Assembly: GCA_030603745.1 (NCBI GenBank)
Contig: JAUVXE010000010.1
Coordinates: 21,535 to 85,534, forward strand
Origin: Coriobacteriia bacterium
Lineage (GTDB): Bacteria; Actinomycetota; Coriobacteriia; Anaerosomatales; SLCP01
DNA: 64,000 bases
Direction of reading: 5' to 3'
Made by a program: the position numbers and the translations under genes. The notes under the pieces were generated by a model. The model saw only the letters and a list, made by a program, of their open reading frames with translations. It was not told the origin of the DNA and did not search any database. Positions 8,467 through 18,384 of the stretch are shown here, in pieces (within the stretch, counting starts at the first letter, position 1; the number at the start of each line of letters is the position of its first letter).

Positions 8467-9276
8467 GTGGAACACCGGAATCCGTGTGAGTCCGGCGACG
8501 CCGGTGTGGGGCGCGCACGCATCCTTGCCGTCGTCAACCAGAAGGGTGGCGTGGGGAAGAGCACCACGGCGGTGAACCTCTCCGCATCCCTCGGTGAGCT
8601 GGGAAAGCGAGTGCTGCTTGTCGATCTCGATCCGCAGGGCAACGCGACCTCTGGGTACGGACTCAACAAGAATCAGCGGGAGCAGTGCATCTACGATGCG
8701 CTCCTCGGCGATGCTGATCTCGCGGCCCTGATCGAGCCGGTCGAGGTCGAACACGTGTTCGCTGTTCCCGCGACGATCCAGCTCGCGGGCGCCGAGATCG
8801 AGCTGGTCTCGGCGATGAGCCGGGAGACCCGCCTCAAGACGATCCTCGAGCCGGTCGTCCACGACTTCGACTTCATCATCATCGACTGCCCTCCTTCTCT
8901 GGGCCTTCTCACCATCAACGCCCTCACCGCGGCGGACGGCCTCATCATCCCGATCCAGTGCGAGTACTACGCGCTGGAAGGACTTTCCAAACTGTTGGAC
9001 AGCGTGAGACTGGTGCGGGCACACCTCAACCCCCGCCTCGAGGTGTTCGGCGTGGTCATGACGATGTACGACTCCCGCACCAAGCTCGCCCAGCAGGTCG
9101 TGGACGAGGTGCGGAGCTTCTTCGAGGACAAGCTGTTCGACACGCTCGTGCCGCGGACGGTACGGGTCTCCGAGGCACCGAGCTTCGGGCAGCCGGTCAC
9201 TCTCTACGATCCGAGCGGAAAGGGCGCGTCCGCGTACCGGGAGCTAGCGAAGGAAGTGGTCGATCGTGTCAACTAG
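8467..9276 (+). CDS. parA: Chromosome partitioning ATPase ParA (Soj)
   Basis: ParA is a deviant Walker ATPase that moves ParB-parS complexes on the nucleoid. The 269-residue protein has the signature KGGVGKST near residue 26, Walker A' LLVDLDPQGN and the Walker B IIIDCPPSL. GTG at 8467 is preceded by GAGGGG at 8456-8461; an earlier in-frame GTG at 8425 would overlap the likely -10 element. Its stop overlaps the parB start by 11 bases, indicating coupled translation. Confidence 0.96.
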   Translation: MEHRNPCESGDAGVGRARILAVVNQKGGVGKSTTAVNLSASLGELGKRVLLVDLDPQGNATSGYGLNKNQREQCIYDALLGDADLAALIEPVEVEHVFAVPATIQLAGAEIELVSAMSRETRLKTILEPVVHDFDFIIIDCPPSLGLLTINALTAADGLIIPIQCEYYALEGLSKLLDSVRLVRAHLNPRLEVFGVVMTMYDSRTKLAQQVVDEVRSFFEDKLFDTLVPRTVRVSEAPSFGQPVTLYDPSGKGASAYRELAKEVVDRVN

Positions 9277-10144
9277 GAAGGGTCTTGGACGCGGACTCTC
9301 GGCGCTCATCCCCAACGTCGTGGAGGAGGAGGTCGGCGACGTTCACGAGATCGCGGTCGACCAGGTCGCGCCGAACCCCAAGCAGCCACGCACGGACATC
9401 GCGGAGGATGCGGTGGCCGAGTTGGCGGACTCGATCAAGAAGGTCGGGGTGTTGCAGCCGATCATCGTGCGGCCGTACGGGGACGGGTACCAGATCATCG
9501 CCGGTGAGCGCCGGTGGCGCGCGGCGCGCCTCGCGGGGCTCGAGCGGGTGCCGGTGCGGGTCCTCGCCTCGAGCGAGACCGAGTCCCTCGAGATCGCCCT
9601 CATCGAGAACCTCCAGCGTGAGGACCTCAACCCGATCGAGGAGGCGCGGGGGTATCGCAGGCTGCTGACCGAGCACCAGATGACCCAGGCCGAGCTCGCG
9701 GACAAGGTGTCCAAGTCACGCTCGGCGGTGACGAACGCGCTTCGCCTCCTCGACCTGCCGGAGGACGTCCAGGCGCTGGTCTACGACGGGAAGCTCTCGG
9801 CCGGCCACGCGCGGGCCGTTCTGGCCGTGCCGGACGAGGCACTGCGCTCCCGGCTTGCGGAGAAGGTGGCGACCGAGGGCCTGTCGGTGCGCGAGACCGA
9901 GAACCTCGCCCGCCTGTACGCGGCCGGGCAGGCGGAGCGCGCGCCGCGCCCGCAGACGCCCAAGTCGTTCAAGGTGGTCGCGCGGAAGCTTCGCAAGACG
10001 CTCGGGACGGCGGTCCGGGTGCGCCAGACCGCGAACAAGGGCAAGATCGAGATCGACTTCCACGGGGAGGACGAGCTCGAGCGCATCTTCCGTGTCCTGA
10101 CCGAGGGCGAGCCCGCGGAGGTAGCAGGGGAGGCCGTGTCGTGA
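9266..10144 (+). CDS. parB: Chromosome partitioning protein ParB (Spo0J)
   Basis: ParB is a CTP-dependent clamp that loads at parS. The 292-residue protein begins [13 protein letters not shown] as usual, then has the CTP-binding boxes GERRWRAA and [14 protein letters not shown], a helix-turn-helix ([23 protein letters not shown]) and a C-terminal dimerisation domain. GTG start at 9266 within the end of parA. The two parS sites 1.65-1.7 kb upstream are its targets. Confidence 0.96.
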   Translation: MSTRKGLGRGLSALIPNVVEEEVGDVHEIAVDQVAPNPKQPRTDIAEDAVAELADSIKKVGVLQPIIVRPYGDGYQIIAGERRWRAARLAGLERVPVRVLASSETESLEIALIENLQREDLNPIEEARGYRRLLTEHQMTQAELADKVSKSRSAVTNALRLLDLPEDVQALVYDGKLSAGHARAVLAVPDEALRSRLAEKVATEGLSVRETENLARLYAAGQAERAPRPQTPKSFKVVARKLRKTLGTAVRVRQTANKGKIEIDFHGEDELERIFRVLTEGEPAEVAGEAVS

Positions 10145-10440
10145 AGGAGCGAGTCGAGTACCTCGCCATCGGAGTCGTCGTGGGCATCGTGATCGGCATC
10201 GTGGGCGGCCTGCTCTTCGCGCCGGCGAGCGGCGCGAAGACGCGCAGGCGCCTGGCGAACGAGGCGATGAGGGCCGCCGAGGTGGCCCGCAACGTTGCCG
10301 ACCGGGCCGAGCGCGCGGCCGAGAGCCTCGGCGGACGAGTCGACCACTATCTCGGTCGGGACGAGGAAGTGGCCTGGCGCAAGGTCCACGAGATCCGCGA
10401 GGGTGTCCAGCGGTACACGCGCGCCCAGTCGGGGGCGTGA
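10141..10440 (+). CDS. YtxH-like small membrane-anchored protein
   Basis: The 99-residue protein starts with a charged stretch, then one membrane segment rich in Gly, Val and Ile (residues 8-27), followed by LLFAPASGAKTRRRL, the pattern of YtxH-domain proteins, and a charged helical tail of about 60 residues. GTG overlaps the parB stop (GTGA), so it is translated with parAB. YtxH proteins have no firm biochemical role; a link to envelope stress is known in Bacillus. Its coupling to parB is worth noting. Confidence 0.7.
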   Translation: MKERVEYLAIGVVVGIVIGIVGGLLFAPASGAKTRRRLANEAMRAAEVARNVADRAERAAESLGGRVDHYLGRDEEVAWRKVHEIREGVQRYTRAQSGA

Positions 10441-10493
10441 CGCCGACACCGTGTCAGAGCGCTGTGGGAGACTCGTGCCACGGTAGGGAGGAC

Positions 10494-13250
10494 ATGGTGG
10501 GACTCACGCTCATCACCGGCCGGGCGAACTCCGGCAAGACCGGCCTGCTCTACGACCGCGTGCGGGAGTGCGCGCGCCGTGGGGAGGGGCCGGTCGTGCT
10601 GTTCCCGACGACCCCGGACGCCGAGCGTGCACGGGCGGAGTTCGCCGAGGCGGGCGAGCACGGGATCCGCGTCGCGGTGCTCGACCGGTGGCTCGCGGAG
10701 CTGTGGATGCTCTCGGGTGATGGTCGCATACCGGTGGGGGAGGCCACGCGCGACTCCCTGATCGCTCGCGCCATCGCGGCACACGCGCCCGCCTCGGTCT
10801 CCGGCTCGGCACGCTACCGGGGCTTCGCGGACTCCCTCTGCCTGCTCGCGAGACGGCTTCCTCGGCCGCGCGAGTGCCGGGCCGCGGCCCCCCAAGATAG
10901 GGAAATTCTGGAAATCCTCGGCGCCTACTCAGACGAGCTGGCGAGACGGGACATGATCGAACCGGCGGAGATCGCGCTGCTCCTGGCAGAGGCGCCGCCC
11001 GCAGGCCTCCCGCCGGTCTTCGTCAACCGGTTCTCGGACCTCGCCGAACCGCAGGAACGGGTGGTGCGTGCATTCTCCCGATCGACCGCGGTGAGCATCG
11101 CGCTGACCTGGGAGGCGGGGCACCCGGCGACCGCGGTCCTCGACCCGCTGGTCGAACGGCTCGCGCAGGCCGGGGAACACGTCACCGTCCCGACGCCGGA
11201 TCCTGCGGGCGAGCTGGAGACGCTCGAGGCGACGCTCTTCAGGGGGGCGGGGCGCGTGGAGCCGCGCGGGGCCGTGGGCTTCGTCGAGGCCGGTGGTCGG
11301 ACCTCCGAGGCCCGGGAGGCCCTGCGGATCGTCGCGGACGAGCTCTCGCGGGGACAGGAGCCGTCACGTGTCGTCATCACCTTCAAGGCCGCCGAGGAGC
11401 GCCTGCGCGAGATCGTCGAGGCGGCCGGGGAGGCCGGCGTCCCGATCCATGTCGACCTGTTGGTGTCGCTGCCGGCGACCCCCCTCGGGGCGGCGCTGCT
11501 CGCGCTCCTCGACGTGGCCGCGGGTCGTGATGCCACGCGGGAGCGGCTCGGGACGTACCTCGTAAGCGATTTCTCCGGTGTCTCCGCGCGGCAGGCGGCG
11601 GATCTCGACCTTCGCGCTCGGCGCGCCAGGGCCCGGGGGAGCGCGCTCCTCGCCGAGGTCGCGGCCCTCGGCGGACAGGCGGCTGAGACGGTGCGTGCGG
11701 CGCGGCGGTGCACGGCGGACGGCGCCCGGACGGCGACGGCTGCGGACTGGAAGCAACTGGCAGGTCTCCTGTTGCGGAACGCGGAGTCTCGGCGGGGGAG
11801 CGACGCGCTGCTCGAGACCCGTGACGCCGCCACGCACCGCTCCGTGCTCGACGTGGTGGCGGCGGCGTACGGGGCGGAGGAGCGCCCCGGCAGCGAGCGT
11901 ATCCGCCTCGCGCTCGGCCGGGCTCGTGTGCCGATGACCACGGGCGACCGGCGCGAAGGCGTGCACTTCACCGAGGCGCACCGGGTGAGAGGGACCCGCT
12001 ACGACATGGTGGTCCTCGGCGGCCTGAACGCGGGCGAGCTCTCGGCGGCGCCCGATCCGTCCTGGGTGAACGCGTTCATCGATCGTGTGGGCGGGGGCGA
12101 GCTCTCGGCCGCGGGTCTCGCGGAGCGCCAGCTGTTCTACGCGCTCGTGACGCGGGCGCGTCGGCGACTCGTGCTCATGCGGTCAGCGGAGGACGAGGGC
12201 GGACGTCCCGAGCGCCCCTCGGTCTTCTGGGAGGAAGCGGCCGATCTCTATCGGGACCTCGGCGCGGACGGGGGCGACTGCCTGCCGCGACCCGCACCCG
12301 ACGCAGCGGGGCCCCGGCAGGCGCACGCGGAACCGGTGCGCTCGGTCGTGCGTGGCGTGACCCTCGGCGGCGAGGCGGGGGCGGCGATGGCGGCCACCGA
12401 GGAGTTCTCGGTCACCGAGCTCGAGACCTACCTGCACTGTCCGTACCGGTGGTTCTTCCACCGGGCGCTCCGCCCGGCCGAGATCGACGTCGAGTTCGGG
12501 GTGCGAGAGGTCGGGAGCCTCGCGCACGAGGCGCTCGCGAGCTTCTACGCGGACCGGCTCACGGAGCCGGGGGGCGGGCGGGTCACCTCGGCGAACCTCG
12601 GCGAGGCCCGGGAGGCCGCCGAGGCGATCTGCGCGGACCTCGTCGAGCGGCGCGCTCGCCCGCAGGGGATGGAGGAGGAGGCCGCCGCGGCCCGCGTTCG
12701 CCAGTGGGTGCTCGGCATCGTCGAGGACGACGCCACCTTCCTGCCGGGCTTCGAGCCCGTCGAGGTGGAGCTGCGCTTCGGTGCGGCGACGGAGCGGCCG
12801 TTCGCCCTCGGCGGTGTCGCGCTGCGCGGGAGCATCGACCGGGTGGACCGGGGCCCGGCGGGCGTGGTGGTGACCGACTACAAGTCGTCGGGCACGGTGA
12901 AGGGGCACGGCAGCTACGCGAAGGCCGGACTGATCCAGGTCCCCGTCTATGCGGCCGCCGCCGCCGCGCTCCTCGGCGGGGAGCCCGTGGGAGGCGTCTA
13001 CCGGTCGCTCAAGACCAGACGGGCGAGAGGGTTCTGGGTCCCCGGCGTGGTCGACCTGTGCGGGTCCGGGACCGGGACCGACGGGGTGGACGAGGACGGC
13101 GTGCGGCGGGTCCTCGCCGAGGCCGCCGAAGCGGTCGCGTCCGCCGCAGAGGGCATCCGCGCGGGACGGATACCGGCGCGCCCCCTCTCGCCCGAGGTCT
13201 GTCGGTCGTGCGGGGCCGCCGACACCTGTCCGCAGGGGGGAGCCGAATGA
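10494..13250 (+). CDS. addB: AddB-like helicase/nuclease subunit (PD-(D/E)XK)
   Basis: The 918-residue protein resembles AddB/RecB-family nucleases that process double-strand breaks with AddA. It has an N-terminal P-loop, TGRANSGKT, near residue 7, and a C-terminal nuclease domain: FSVTELETYLHCPYRWFFHRAL, then VVVTDYKSSG with the catalytic D-x-K. Cys in YLHCPY together with the C-terminal CRSCGAADTC fits the AddB-type iron-sulfur staple. GGAGG at 10487-10491 suits GTG at 10497 better than ATG at 10494; the difference is one codon. The stop overlaps the addA start (ATGA). Confidence 0.82.
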   Translation: MVGLTLITGRANSGKTGLLYDRVRECARRGEGPVVLFPTTPDAERARAEFAEAGEHGIRVAVLDRWLAELWMLSGDGRIPVGEATRDSLIARAIAAHAPASVSGSARYRGFADSLCLLARRLPRPRECRAAAPQDREILEILGAYSDELARRDMIEPAEIALLLAEAPPAGLPPVFVNRFSDLAEPQERVVRAFSRSTAVSIALTWEAGHPATAVLDPLVERLAQAGEHVTVPTPDPAGELETLEATLFRGAGRVEPRGAVGFVEAGGRTSEAREALRIVADELSRGQEPSRVVITFKAAEERLREIVEAAGEAGVPIHVDLLVSLPATPLGAALLALLDVAAGRDATRERLGTYLVSDFSGVSARQAADLDLRARRARARGSALLAEVAALGGQAAETVRAARRCTADGARTATAADWKQLAGLLLRNAESRRGSDALLETRDAATHRSVLDVVAAAYGAEERPGSERIRLALGRARVPMTTGDRREGVHFTEAHRVRGTRYDMVVLGGLNAGELSAAPDPSWVNAFIDRVGGGELSAAGLAERQLFYALVTRARRRLVLMRSAEDEGGRPERPSVFWEEAADLYRDLGADGGDCLPRPAPDAAGPRQAHAEPVRSVVRGVTLGGEAGAAMAATEEFSVTELETYLHCPYRWFFHRALRPAEIDVEFGVREVGSLAHEALASFYADRLTEPGGGRVTSANLGEAREAAEAICADLVERRARPQGMEEEAAAARVRQWVLGIVEDDATFLPGFEPVEVELRFGAATERPFALGGVALRGSIDRVDRGPAGVVVTDYKSSGTVKGHGSYAKAGLIQVPVYAAAAAALLGGEPVGGVYRSLKTRRARGFWVPGVVDLCGSGTGTDGVDEDGVRRVLAEAAEAVASAAEGIRAGRIPARPLSPEVCRSCGAADTCPQGGAE

Positions 13251-16200
13251 CGCCGCAGCCCAACGAGGCCCAGGAGCTGATCGCCGGCACGCTCGAAGGA
13301 CGCGTGCTCGTGAGCGCGGGCGCCGGCACGGGAAAGACCCGCACGCTGACCGAGCGGTTCCTGCGGGCGGTCACCGGCGAGCAGGGGCGGCCGGCTCGGG
13401 CAGCAGTCGACCAGGTGCTCACGATCACGTTCACGGAGAAGGCGGCAGGCGAGATCGCCGAGCGGATACGGGTGTCGCTGCGCGCGGCCGGTCGCCTCGA
13501 TGATTCCCGTCGTCTCGACACGGCGTGGATCTCCACGATCCACGGGCTGTGCGCCCGGATCCTGCGAAGGCACGCGATCGAGGCCGGGATCGACCCCGCG
13601 TTCACCATCGCCGACGAGGTCACTGCGGGATACCTCAGCGACGAGGCGATGGAGGCCGCGCTGAGAACCGGGTCCGCCGAGGGAGCGAACGGTATCGATC
13701 TCGTCGAGGAGTACGACGTGGCCGCGGTCGCGGGCGCCGTGCGGAGCCTGGCGGGGACGCTCCGCAGCCGGGGGCTGGGAGCCGACGCGATCCGTGCCGA
13801 GGCGTGCCGTGAGCCCGCGCGCTTGTACGCCGAGGCGCTCCGGGCCCTCGACCTGGCATCACAGGGGTTCGCGCCACACGCCGACCAGACCAAGACCGCC
13901 GCCGCGAACCTGGGCGCGTGCCGAAGCGCCATCGACGAGCTGCGCGCCCTGGACCCGGACGCGACGGAGCCGACGGCCCTGGCCCAGGCGGTCTGGCGCG
14001 CCATGGCCGTCTGGGGCGCGCGGGCCGCGACGGGCGCGGCGGTCCGCGATACGGCGCGGGAGCTGAAGGAGGCGCGGGTCGGCATCGCACGGGAAGCCGC
14101 CGCCTGCCTGGCCGCTCCCCGGCTCGCGGTACTCATCGGAACACTCGATGCCTATCTCGCGCACTACGCCCGCCTCAAAGCCGAGCGGGGGGTCCTCGAC
14201 TTCGACGACTTGCAGTCGCACGCGATCGTCTTGCTGGAGCGCGACGAGCGGCTTCGCGAGCGCTATCGCGAGCACTTCAGGCTGGTCATGGTCGATGAGT
14301 TCCAGGACACCGACGAGGTGCAGCTCCGGTTGGTCGAGTCCCTCGCGGGCGACGGGCTGTGCACGGTGGGCGACGAGCGGCAGTCGATCTACGCGTTTCG
14401 CGGGGCGGACGTCGAGGTCTACCGCCGCCATCGCTCCGAGATGGAGTGTGCCGGCGCGGTCTCGGCCGACCTCGTCTTGAACTACCGGTCTCACCCCGAC
14501 ATCCTCGGTTTCGTGAACCGGCTGTTCGAGTCCGAGGGGCTCTTCGGCCGAGGGCTGCCCGGGCTGGTCGCGGGGAGGCAGGAGCCGGCGGAGCAGCTCC
14601 TCGCGCCCGGGGCCCCGCGGGTCACGCTGGACCTGGTCGCTGTCGACGGCGAGCGTAAGGCCGTCACGGAGGTGGCCGAGGCGCGGGCGCTCGCCGAGCG
14701 GTTCGCCGGCTATGAGGCGGCAGGGTTCTCGCCCGGCGACATGGTGGTGCTCGTGCGGGCATATCAGAAGGCGACCGTGGTCGGGGAGGCGCTGCGGCAG
14801 CAGGGCTTCGACGTGGTGGTGGTCGGCGGGAGCCGCTTCTTCGGCCTTCCCGAGATCTCGATGCTGCGTGCGCTGTGCCGGGTGCTCGCGAACCCGCATG
14901 ACGACGAGGCGATGCTGCGCCTCCTCCTCTCGGAGATGAGCGGCGTGTCGGATGAGGGAGTCTACCTGCTGCGACGCGCCTCCTCGGCGCAGGAGGGCCG
15001 CGCCTCGGCGTGGAACGCGCTACTCGATGCCGAGCGTGTGCTCGCCGGCGAGGACCGCGCGGCCGCTGTCCGCCTGAGGGAGGCCGTAGCATCGGCCGCC
15101 CGCACGGCCGGAGCCGGCTCGCTCGCCACGGCGGTCGAGAGCGCGGTGACCCGCTCGGGCGCCGGCGCGCGGTTCGAGGAGAGCGGGACCGACGGGGCCC
15201 AGGCGGCCGCGAACGTCCGCAAGTTCATCCGCAAGATCGAGGCGTTCGAGCGCTCCGGACAGGCCGGCGCGGCGGCGTTCGTCGCCCGTCTCGACGCCGA
15301 GGTGCGCTTCGGCCGGCAGGAGTCCCCGGCGCCGCCGGACGGCGGCGCGTCCTCGGCGGTGCGAATCATGAGCATCCACGCTTCGAAAGGCCTCGAGTTC
15401 CCGGTCGTCGCGGTGCCCTTCCTGGGTGACGGGCTGCGGGCGGAGTCGGGCATGCTCCGCACAGCGGTGGCCGACGGGTCGGTCGAGGTCGCCCTCGGCC
15501 TGCCATCGACGCTCATCGAGGGCGCGCCGAAGGAGTTCGTGCACTCCGGGACGTTCCTCCGCATCCACGAGGAGGCCAAGCGGCGCGAGGAGGCCGAGGT
15601 CAAACGGCAGCTCTACGTCGCGTGCACCAGGGCGCGGGAGGCCCTGGTGCTCACCGGCAGCCAGAAGTGCGGCGCGGATGTCGACGAGGCCCCGCCGAGC
15701 CCGCTCGTGTGGATACAGCGGGCGCTGAGGGCGGCGGTCGCGACACCGGACGATGGAGGTCCGGTCGTGCGCACCATCCCGGGCGGGGTGCCGATCGAGG
15801 TCTTCGCCCGGACGCCCGCCGGCCCCGACCCGGACTCCGGGAAGGAGCCGCTCGCGCCCGGTGCGGCGGGAGTGCCGCCGGTGTCGCAGGGGCAGGGGGC
15901 GGGGGAGGCCGGTGACGTGCCGGCCGCACCCGAACCCGCACCCTCGTCCGCCGCGGCCGAGGCCCGCTGCGCGTGTGGCCCACGCATCTCAGACGGCGTG
16001 CCGCCCCGCAGGCCCGAGCGGGTCTCCGTGAGCGACCTCGCGCTCTTCGACCGGTGCGCGCTGCGCTACTGGGCCCAGCGCGTCGCCCGGTTCGGCGACG
16101 TGCCCGCCGCTGCTGCCGACCCGACCCTCCTCGGCTCGGCGCTCCACGCGCTCCTCCAGGCCGACCGCCCCGGCTCGCATCCGCCCGACGGCGCTCGGGT

Positions 16201-16774
16201 CGAGGCGGTCGCGCGCCACTTCGGCCTGGCCGAGGGGGCGGCGGACCGTCTCAGCGCCGCCCTGGGCGTGTGGCATGCATCGGCGACACGCGCCGACCTC
16301 CACCGGCACGAGCGGGTGTGGACGGAGTATCCGTTCGACGTGAGGATCGACGTCGGGGGCGCGCACGTCGACTTCACCGGGGCGATCGACGCGTGGGGCC
16401 GCACCGGGGACGGGGGACTCGTCGTCGACTACAAGACGGGCACGAGCGGCTCCGCCGAGGAGCTCCGCGAGCGGTATCGCTCGCAGGCTCGGGGCTACGC
16501 CTACGTCGCCCTGGCGCACGGCTGCGCGGAGGCGGAGGTGCGGTTCGTGCGACCGGAGGTCCTCGGCGAGAACGGGGAGATGCAGGAGGTCCGCTACCGG
16601 TTCACGGCGGCCGACCGCGCCGAGGTCGAGCGCGACCTGCGTGCGGCGGTCGGGCGGATCGAGCGGGAGCCATACCGGGCGCTCGAGCGGTGGGACGATA
16701 TGACGTGCGGCTCGTGTCGGATCGCCGGGACGCTCTGTCCGCTCACGCCTCCCCGGCGGCATGCCGCTGGGTGA
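13247..16774 (+). CDS. addA: AddA-like UvrD-family helicase/nuclease
   Basis: The 1175-residue protein is an ATP-dependent DNA helicase joined to a nuclease. Motif I SAGAGTGKTRTLTERFL is near residue 25, motif II VDEFQDTD near 350, and SIHASKGLEFPVV near 710. The C-terminus has a RecB-like nuclease domain (SDLALFDRCALRYW, VVDYKTG) and CGSCRIAGTLCP. ATG at 13247 overlaps the addB stop. A pair of two nuclease-bearing subunits is the AddAB arrangement; AdnAB is a less likely alternative. The last 32 bases overlap the convergent rlmN. Confidence 0.85.
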   Translation: MTPQPNEAQELIAGTLEGRVLVSAGAGTGKTRTLTERFLRAVTGEQGRPARAAVDQVLTITFTEKAAGEIAERIRVSLRAAGRLDDSRRLDTAWISTIHGLCARILRRHAIEAGIDPAFTIADEVTAGYLSDEAMEAALRTGSAEGANGIDLVEEYDVAAVAGAVRSLAGTLRSRGLGADAIRAEACREPARLYAEALRALDLASQGFAPHADQTKTAAANLGACRSAIDELRALDPDATEPTALAQAVWRAMAVWGARAATGAAVRDTARELKEARVGIAREAAACLAAPRLAVLIGTLDAYLAHYARLKAERGVLDFDDLQSHAIVLLERDERLRERYREHFRLVMVDEFQDTDEVQLRLVESLAGDGLCTVGDERQSIYAFRGADVEVYRRHRSEMECAGAVSADLVLNYRSHPDILGFVNRLFESEGLFGRGLPGLVAGRQEPAEQLLAPGAPRVTLDLVAVDGERKAVTEVAEARALAERFAGYEAAGFSPGDMVVLVRAYQKATVVGEALRQQGFDVVVVGGSRFFGLPEISMLRALCRVLANPHDDEAMLRLLLSEMSGVSDEGVYLLRRASSAQEGRASAWNALLDAERVLAGEDRAAAVRLREAVASAARTAGAGSLATAVESAVTRSGAGARFEESGTDGAQAAANVRKFIRKIEAFERSGQAGAAAFVARLDAEVRFGRQESPAPPDGGASSAVRIMSIHASKGLEFPVVAVPFLGDGLRAESGMLRTAVADGSVEVALGLPSTLIEGAPKEFVHSGTFLRIHEEAKRREEAEVKRQLYVACTRAREALVLTGSQKCGADVDEAPPSPLVWIQRALRAAVATPDDGGPVVRTIPGGVPIEVFARTPAGPDPDSGKEPLAPGAAGVPPVSQGQGAGEAGDVPAAPEPAPSSAAAEARCACGPRISDGVPPRRPERVSVSDLALFDRCALRYWAQRVARFGDVPAAAADPTLLGSALHALLQADRPGSHPPDGARVEAVARHFGLAEGAADRLSAALGVWHASATRADLHRHERVWTEYPFDVRIDVGGAHVDFTGAIDAWGRTGDGGLVVDYKTGTSGSAEELRERYRSQARGYAYVALAHGCAEAEVRFVRPEVLGENGEMQEVRYRFTAADRAEVERDLRAAVGRIEREPYRALERWDDMTCGSCRIAGTLCPLTPPRRHAAG

Positions 16775-17792
16775 GCTGCCCGCACGCCGCCTCGATGTCC
16801 ACCCCGCGCTCGGCGCGTACGGTGGCCTCCACGCCCGCGCCGACGAGCGCGTCGCGCACCCGTGCGGCCGCATCCGGCCGCGTCGCGTCGGCGCCGGGGA
16901 CCGGGTTCACCGGGATGAGGTTCACGTGCACGAGCAGCCCGGTGCAGAAACGCACGAGGGCGTCGACCTCGGCGGGGGTGTCGTTGACCCCCGCGATCAG
17001 CGCGAACTCCACGCTCGGGCGACGGCCGGTCGCCGCCGCGTACGAGGCCAGCGCGGCGCGGAGCCGGGACACGGTCTGAGTGCGGACCCCGGGCATGAGG
17101 CGGTCGCGGGTCTCCTGCACGGCCGAGTGGAGCGAGACCGCGAGCGTGAACTGCTCGGGCTCGGCGGCGAAGCGCTCGATGCCGGCGACGATCCCGCAGG
17201 TCGACACCGTCAGATGGCGTGCACCGATACCGAGCCCGTCGGGGTCGTTCATGAGCCGGAGCGCGCCGAGCGTCGCGTCGTAGTTCGCGAACGGCTCGCC
17301 CTGACCCATGGCCACGGCGTTCGTCACGCGACGACCGAAGTCCTCGCCCACCCGTCGCACCTGTTCGGCCATCTCGCCCGGGCCGAGGTCGCGCGAGAGC
17401 CCGCCCTGCCCGGTCGCGCAGAACGAGCACCCCATCGCGCACCCGGCCTGGGTCGAGAAGCACACGGTGAGGCGGTCGCCGGCGGGCAGGCCGACGCTCT
17501 CGACGGTCGCCCCGTCGGCGAGCCGCCAGAGGTAGCGGCGGGTGTCGTCGATCCGCGAGACCGCCCGGTGCTCGAGAACGAGTGGCGTGAGCGGCAGCTC
17601 CTCGGCCAGCGCGCCGCGTAGCGCGGCGGGCAGGTCGGTCATCTCGTCGTAGGTGGCGACCCCGCGGGCGTAGAGCCAGCGGACGATCTGGCTTGCGCGG
17701 AAGCGGGCCTCGCCCCGCCGAGCGAGCCAGTCCTCGAGGCCCGCACGATCGAGCGCCGCGACGCCGGCCCCGGAGGGGAGCGGTGCGGTCAC
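16743..17792 (-). CDS. rlmN: 23S rRNA (adenine-2503 C2) methyltransferase RlmN
   Basis: RlmN is a radical-SAM enzyme methylating A2503 of 23S rRNA and A37 of some tRNAs. The 349-residue protein has the CxxxCxxC cluster motif CAMGCSFC near residue 120, MGQGEPFANYD, and the later Cys in LTVSTCGIV; the C-terminal methyl-carrier Cys is within DIEAACGQLTQ. Start is GTG at 17792, 4 bases after the rubrerythrin stop, so the two genes are probably co-transcribed. It converges on addA with a 32-base overlap. Confidence 0.95.
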   Translation of the reverse strand: MTAPLPSGAGVAALDRAGLEDWLARRGEARFRASQIVRWLYARGVATYDEMTDLPAALRGALAEELPLTPLVLEHRAVSRIDDTRRYLWRLADGATVESVGLPAGDRLTVCFSTQAGCAMGCSFCATGQGGLSRDLGPGEMAEQVRRVGEDFGRRVTNAVAMGQGEPFANYDATLGALRLMNDPDGLGIGARHLTVSTCGIVAGIERFAAEPEQFTLAVSLHSAVQETRDRLMPGVRTQTVSRLRAALASYAAATGRRPSVEFALIAGVNDTPAEVDALVRFCTGLLVHVNLIPVNPVPGADATRPDAAARVRDALVGAGVEATVRAERGVDIEAACGQLTQRHAAGEA

Positions 17793-17796
17793 CGGC

Positions 17797-18303
17797 TCAC
17801 TCCGAGATGCTCTTCGCCGCGGCCTCGTACTCCTCGCGGTGTGCCTTCTCGTAGCGGCCCACGGAGCGGAAGTAGTACGCGATCTCCGGATACCCTTCCT
17901 CCTCGGCGATCTCGGCGAAGGAGGGGTACATGTCGCGCTGCTCGTGCTCCTCGCCCTCGGCGGCCTTCGCGAGGTTCTCTGCGGTCGAGCCGAACCCGCT
18001 CAGGTAGGCGAGGTGGCCGAGGGCGTGCGCGGTCTCCTCGGCGGCCGCGTTCTTGAACGCGGCGACGGCCTCAGGGTGGCCCTCGAGCTCGGCGATGCGC
18101 GCGAAGAGGGTGTACATCCGGTTGGCCTGGGACTCCCCGGCGAACGCGGCCTGGAGGTTCTCGAGGGTCTTGGTGCCGGTGAGGTCTCCCGGCCCGTCGT
18201 AGGCGACGAACATCTTCTGGGGCGCGCCGCACACGGGACAGTGTTCGGGCGCGGGGCCCACATGGAAGTACCCGCAGCTCTTACAGCGCATCCGCTCCAC
18301 CAT
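17797..18303 (-). CDS. rbr: Rubrerythrin with N-terminal rubredoxin-like domain
   Basis: Rubrerythrins reduce hydrogen peroxide in anaerobes and microaerophiles. The 168-residue protein has its rubredoxin-type iron site at the N-terminus (CKSCGYF and CPVCGAP, residues 6-27), followed by the four-helix di-iron domain with ExxH-type ligands (FAGESQANRMY, AAAEETAHALGHL, EGEEHEQRDMYPSFA, YEKAHREEYE). This order is that of reverse rubrerythrin. ATG at 18303 is chosen because GGAGAA lies just upstream; it starts MVERMRCKSCG. It supports an anaerobic lifestyle and is probably transcribed with rlmN. Confidence 0.93.
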   Translation of the reverse strand: MVERMRCKSCGYFHVGPAPEHCPVCGAPQKMFVAYDGPGDLTGTKTLENLQAAFAGESQANRMYTLFARIAELEGHPEAVAAFKNAAAEETAHALGHLAYLSGFGSTAENLAKAAEGEEHEQRDMYPSFAEIAEEEGYPEIAYYFRSVGRYEKAHREEYEAAAKSISE

Positions 18304-18384
18304 GGTCGTTCTCCTCTCGGGCGTGCCCGGACAAGCGGTCGCGGGCATCCGGGCGTCGTAGAGGGGTTATGCCCGTTCGGGACA

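Noticed and set aside
12449..13246. Upstream extension of the addA frame
   Set aside because: It overlaps the conserved nuclease end of addB; ATG at 13247 in an ATGA overlap gives a normal N-terminus.
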